A stretch of DNA of 18,186 bases from positions 1-18,186 of the forward strand of contig CAMPCG010000025.1 in NCBI GenBank assembly GCA_946644025.1. The letters are read 5' to 3'. Source of the stretch: an uncultured Prevotellaceae bacterium. GTDB lineage: Bacteria; Bacteroidota; Bacteroidia; Bacteroidales; Bacteroidaceae. The notes under the pieces are model-generated. The model had not been told where the DNA came from and did not search any database. It saw only the letters and a list, made by a program, of their open reading frames with translations. A program made the translations under genes and the position numbers. This document shows, piece by piece, positions 18,105-18,186 of the stretch (positions are counted from its first letter, which is position 1; each line of letters opens with the position of its first letter).

Positions 18105-18186
18105 CTACTCTTTATACACATCTTGCAGCGTCTGGAAGATGCCGGAGGCATCAGATAGGGGTAGCCAGCCATGCAGCCGTGCCGTA
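18105..18186 (-). CDS. C-terminal end of an unidentified convergent gene (partial)
   Basis: On the - strand an open frame enters from the window edge and reads 26 codons to a TAG (plus-strand CTA at 18105-18107). The residues end in SDASGIFQTLQDVYKE, which looks like a normal soluble C-terminus. I do not recognise the protein. One of the two other - strand frames is closed by a TGA at about 18151-18153; the remaining frame was not examined. The gene would converge on sprA, with only 49 bases between the two stop codons. DASGI is encoded by a small palindrome. With so few codons the call is tentative. Confidence 0.4.
   Translation of the reverse strand, partial: TARLHGWLPLSDASGIFQTLQDVYKE
18138..18152. 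repeat. Small palindrome within the partial - strand gene
   Basis: GATGCC (18138-18143) and GGCATC (18147-18152) form a perfect 6-bp stem around GGA. On the - strand it encodes DASGI, which recalls the DASASG read from the sprA palindromes although the base sequence differs. It could be chance in a GC-rich genome. Confidence 0.4.

Overview
The window is a high-GC Bacteroidota chromosomal segment, most likely from Bacteroidia of the Prevotella/Segatella type. This placement rests on a Type IX secretion system (T9SS) translocon gene, a giant surface protein with a T9SS sorting domain, A-rich starts without a Shine-Dalgarno sequence, and GC-rich codon use. The species is not determined.

Two giant genes on the + strand fill almost the whole window. 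Bases 1-146 are an AT-rich leader with a nested inverted repeat and a 17-bp direct repeat. Bases 147-9728 encode a 3193-residue secreted surface protein. It has a signal peptide, Fn3-like domains, a carboxypeptidase-regulatory-like domain interrupted by a LamG domain, a long family-specific middle, a Big_5-like Ig domain interrupted by two LamG domains, a BACON-like domain and a type A T9SS C-terminal sorting domain. A perfect 12-bp-stem terminator (9749-9788) separates it from the next unit. Bases 9923-18055 encode SprA (Sov), the outer-membrane T9SS translocon channel, about 2710 residues and longer than the usual ~2400-2500. After it comes a very C-rich stretch with strong G-quadruplex potential on the - strand, and then the last 26 codons of an unidentified convergent gene on the - strand.

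The likely functional link is that the upstream gene product is a substrate of the machine whose channel is encoded next door. The terminator between them suggests separate transcription.

The most unusual signals are short palindromes that sit in frame inside coding sequence. A 20-bp perfect hairpin sequence occurs three times in one lysine-rich linker of SprA and reads PDASASG each time. A different palindrome lies in the signal-peptide n-region of the surface protein, and a third forms part of the C-terminus of the - strand gene. They look like small protein-invading palindromic elements, though only a genome-wide search can show that. The window shows no RNA gene, CRISPR array, insertion sequence or classical defence system.
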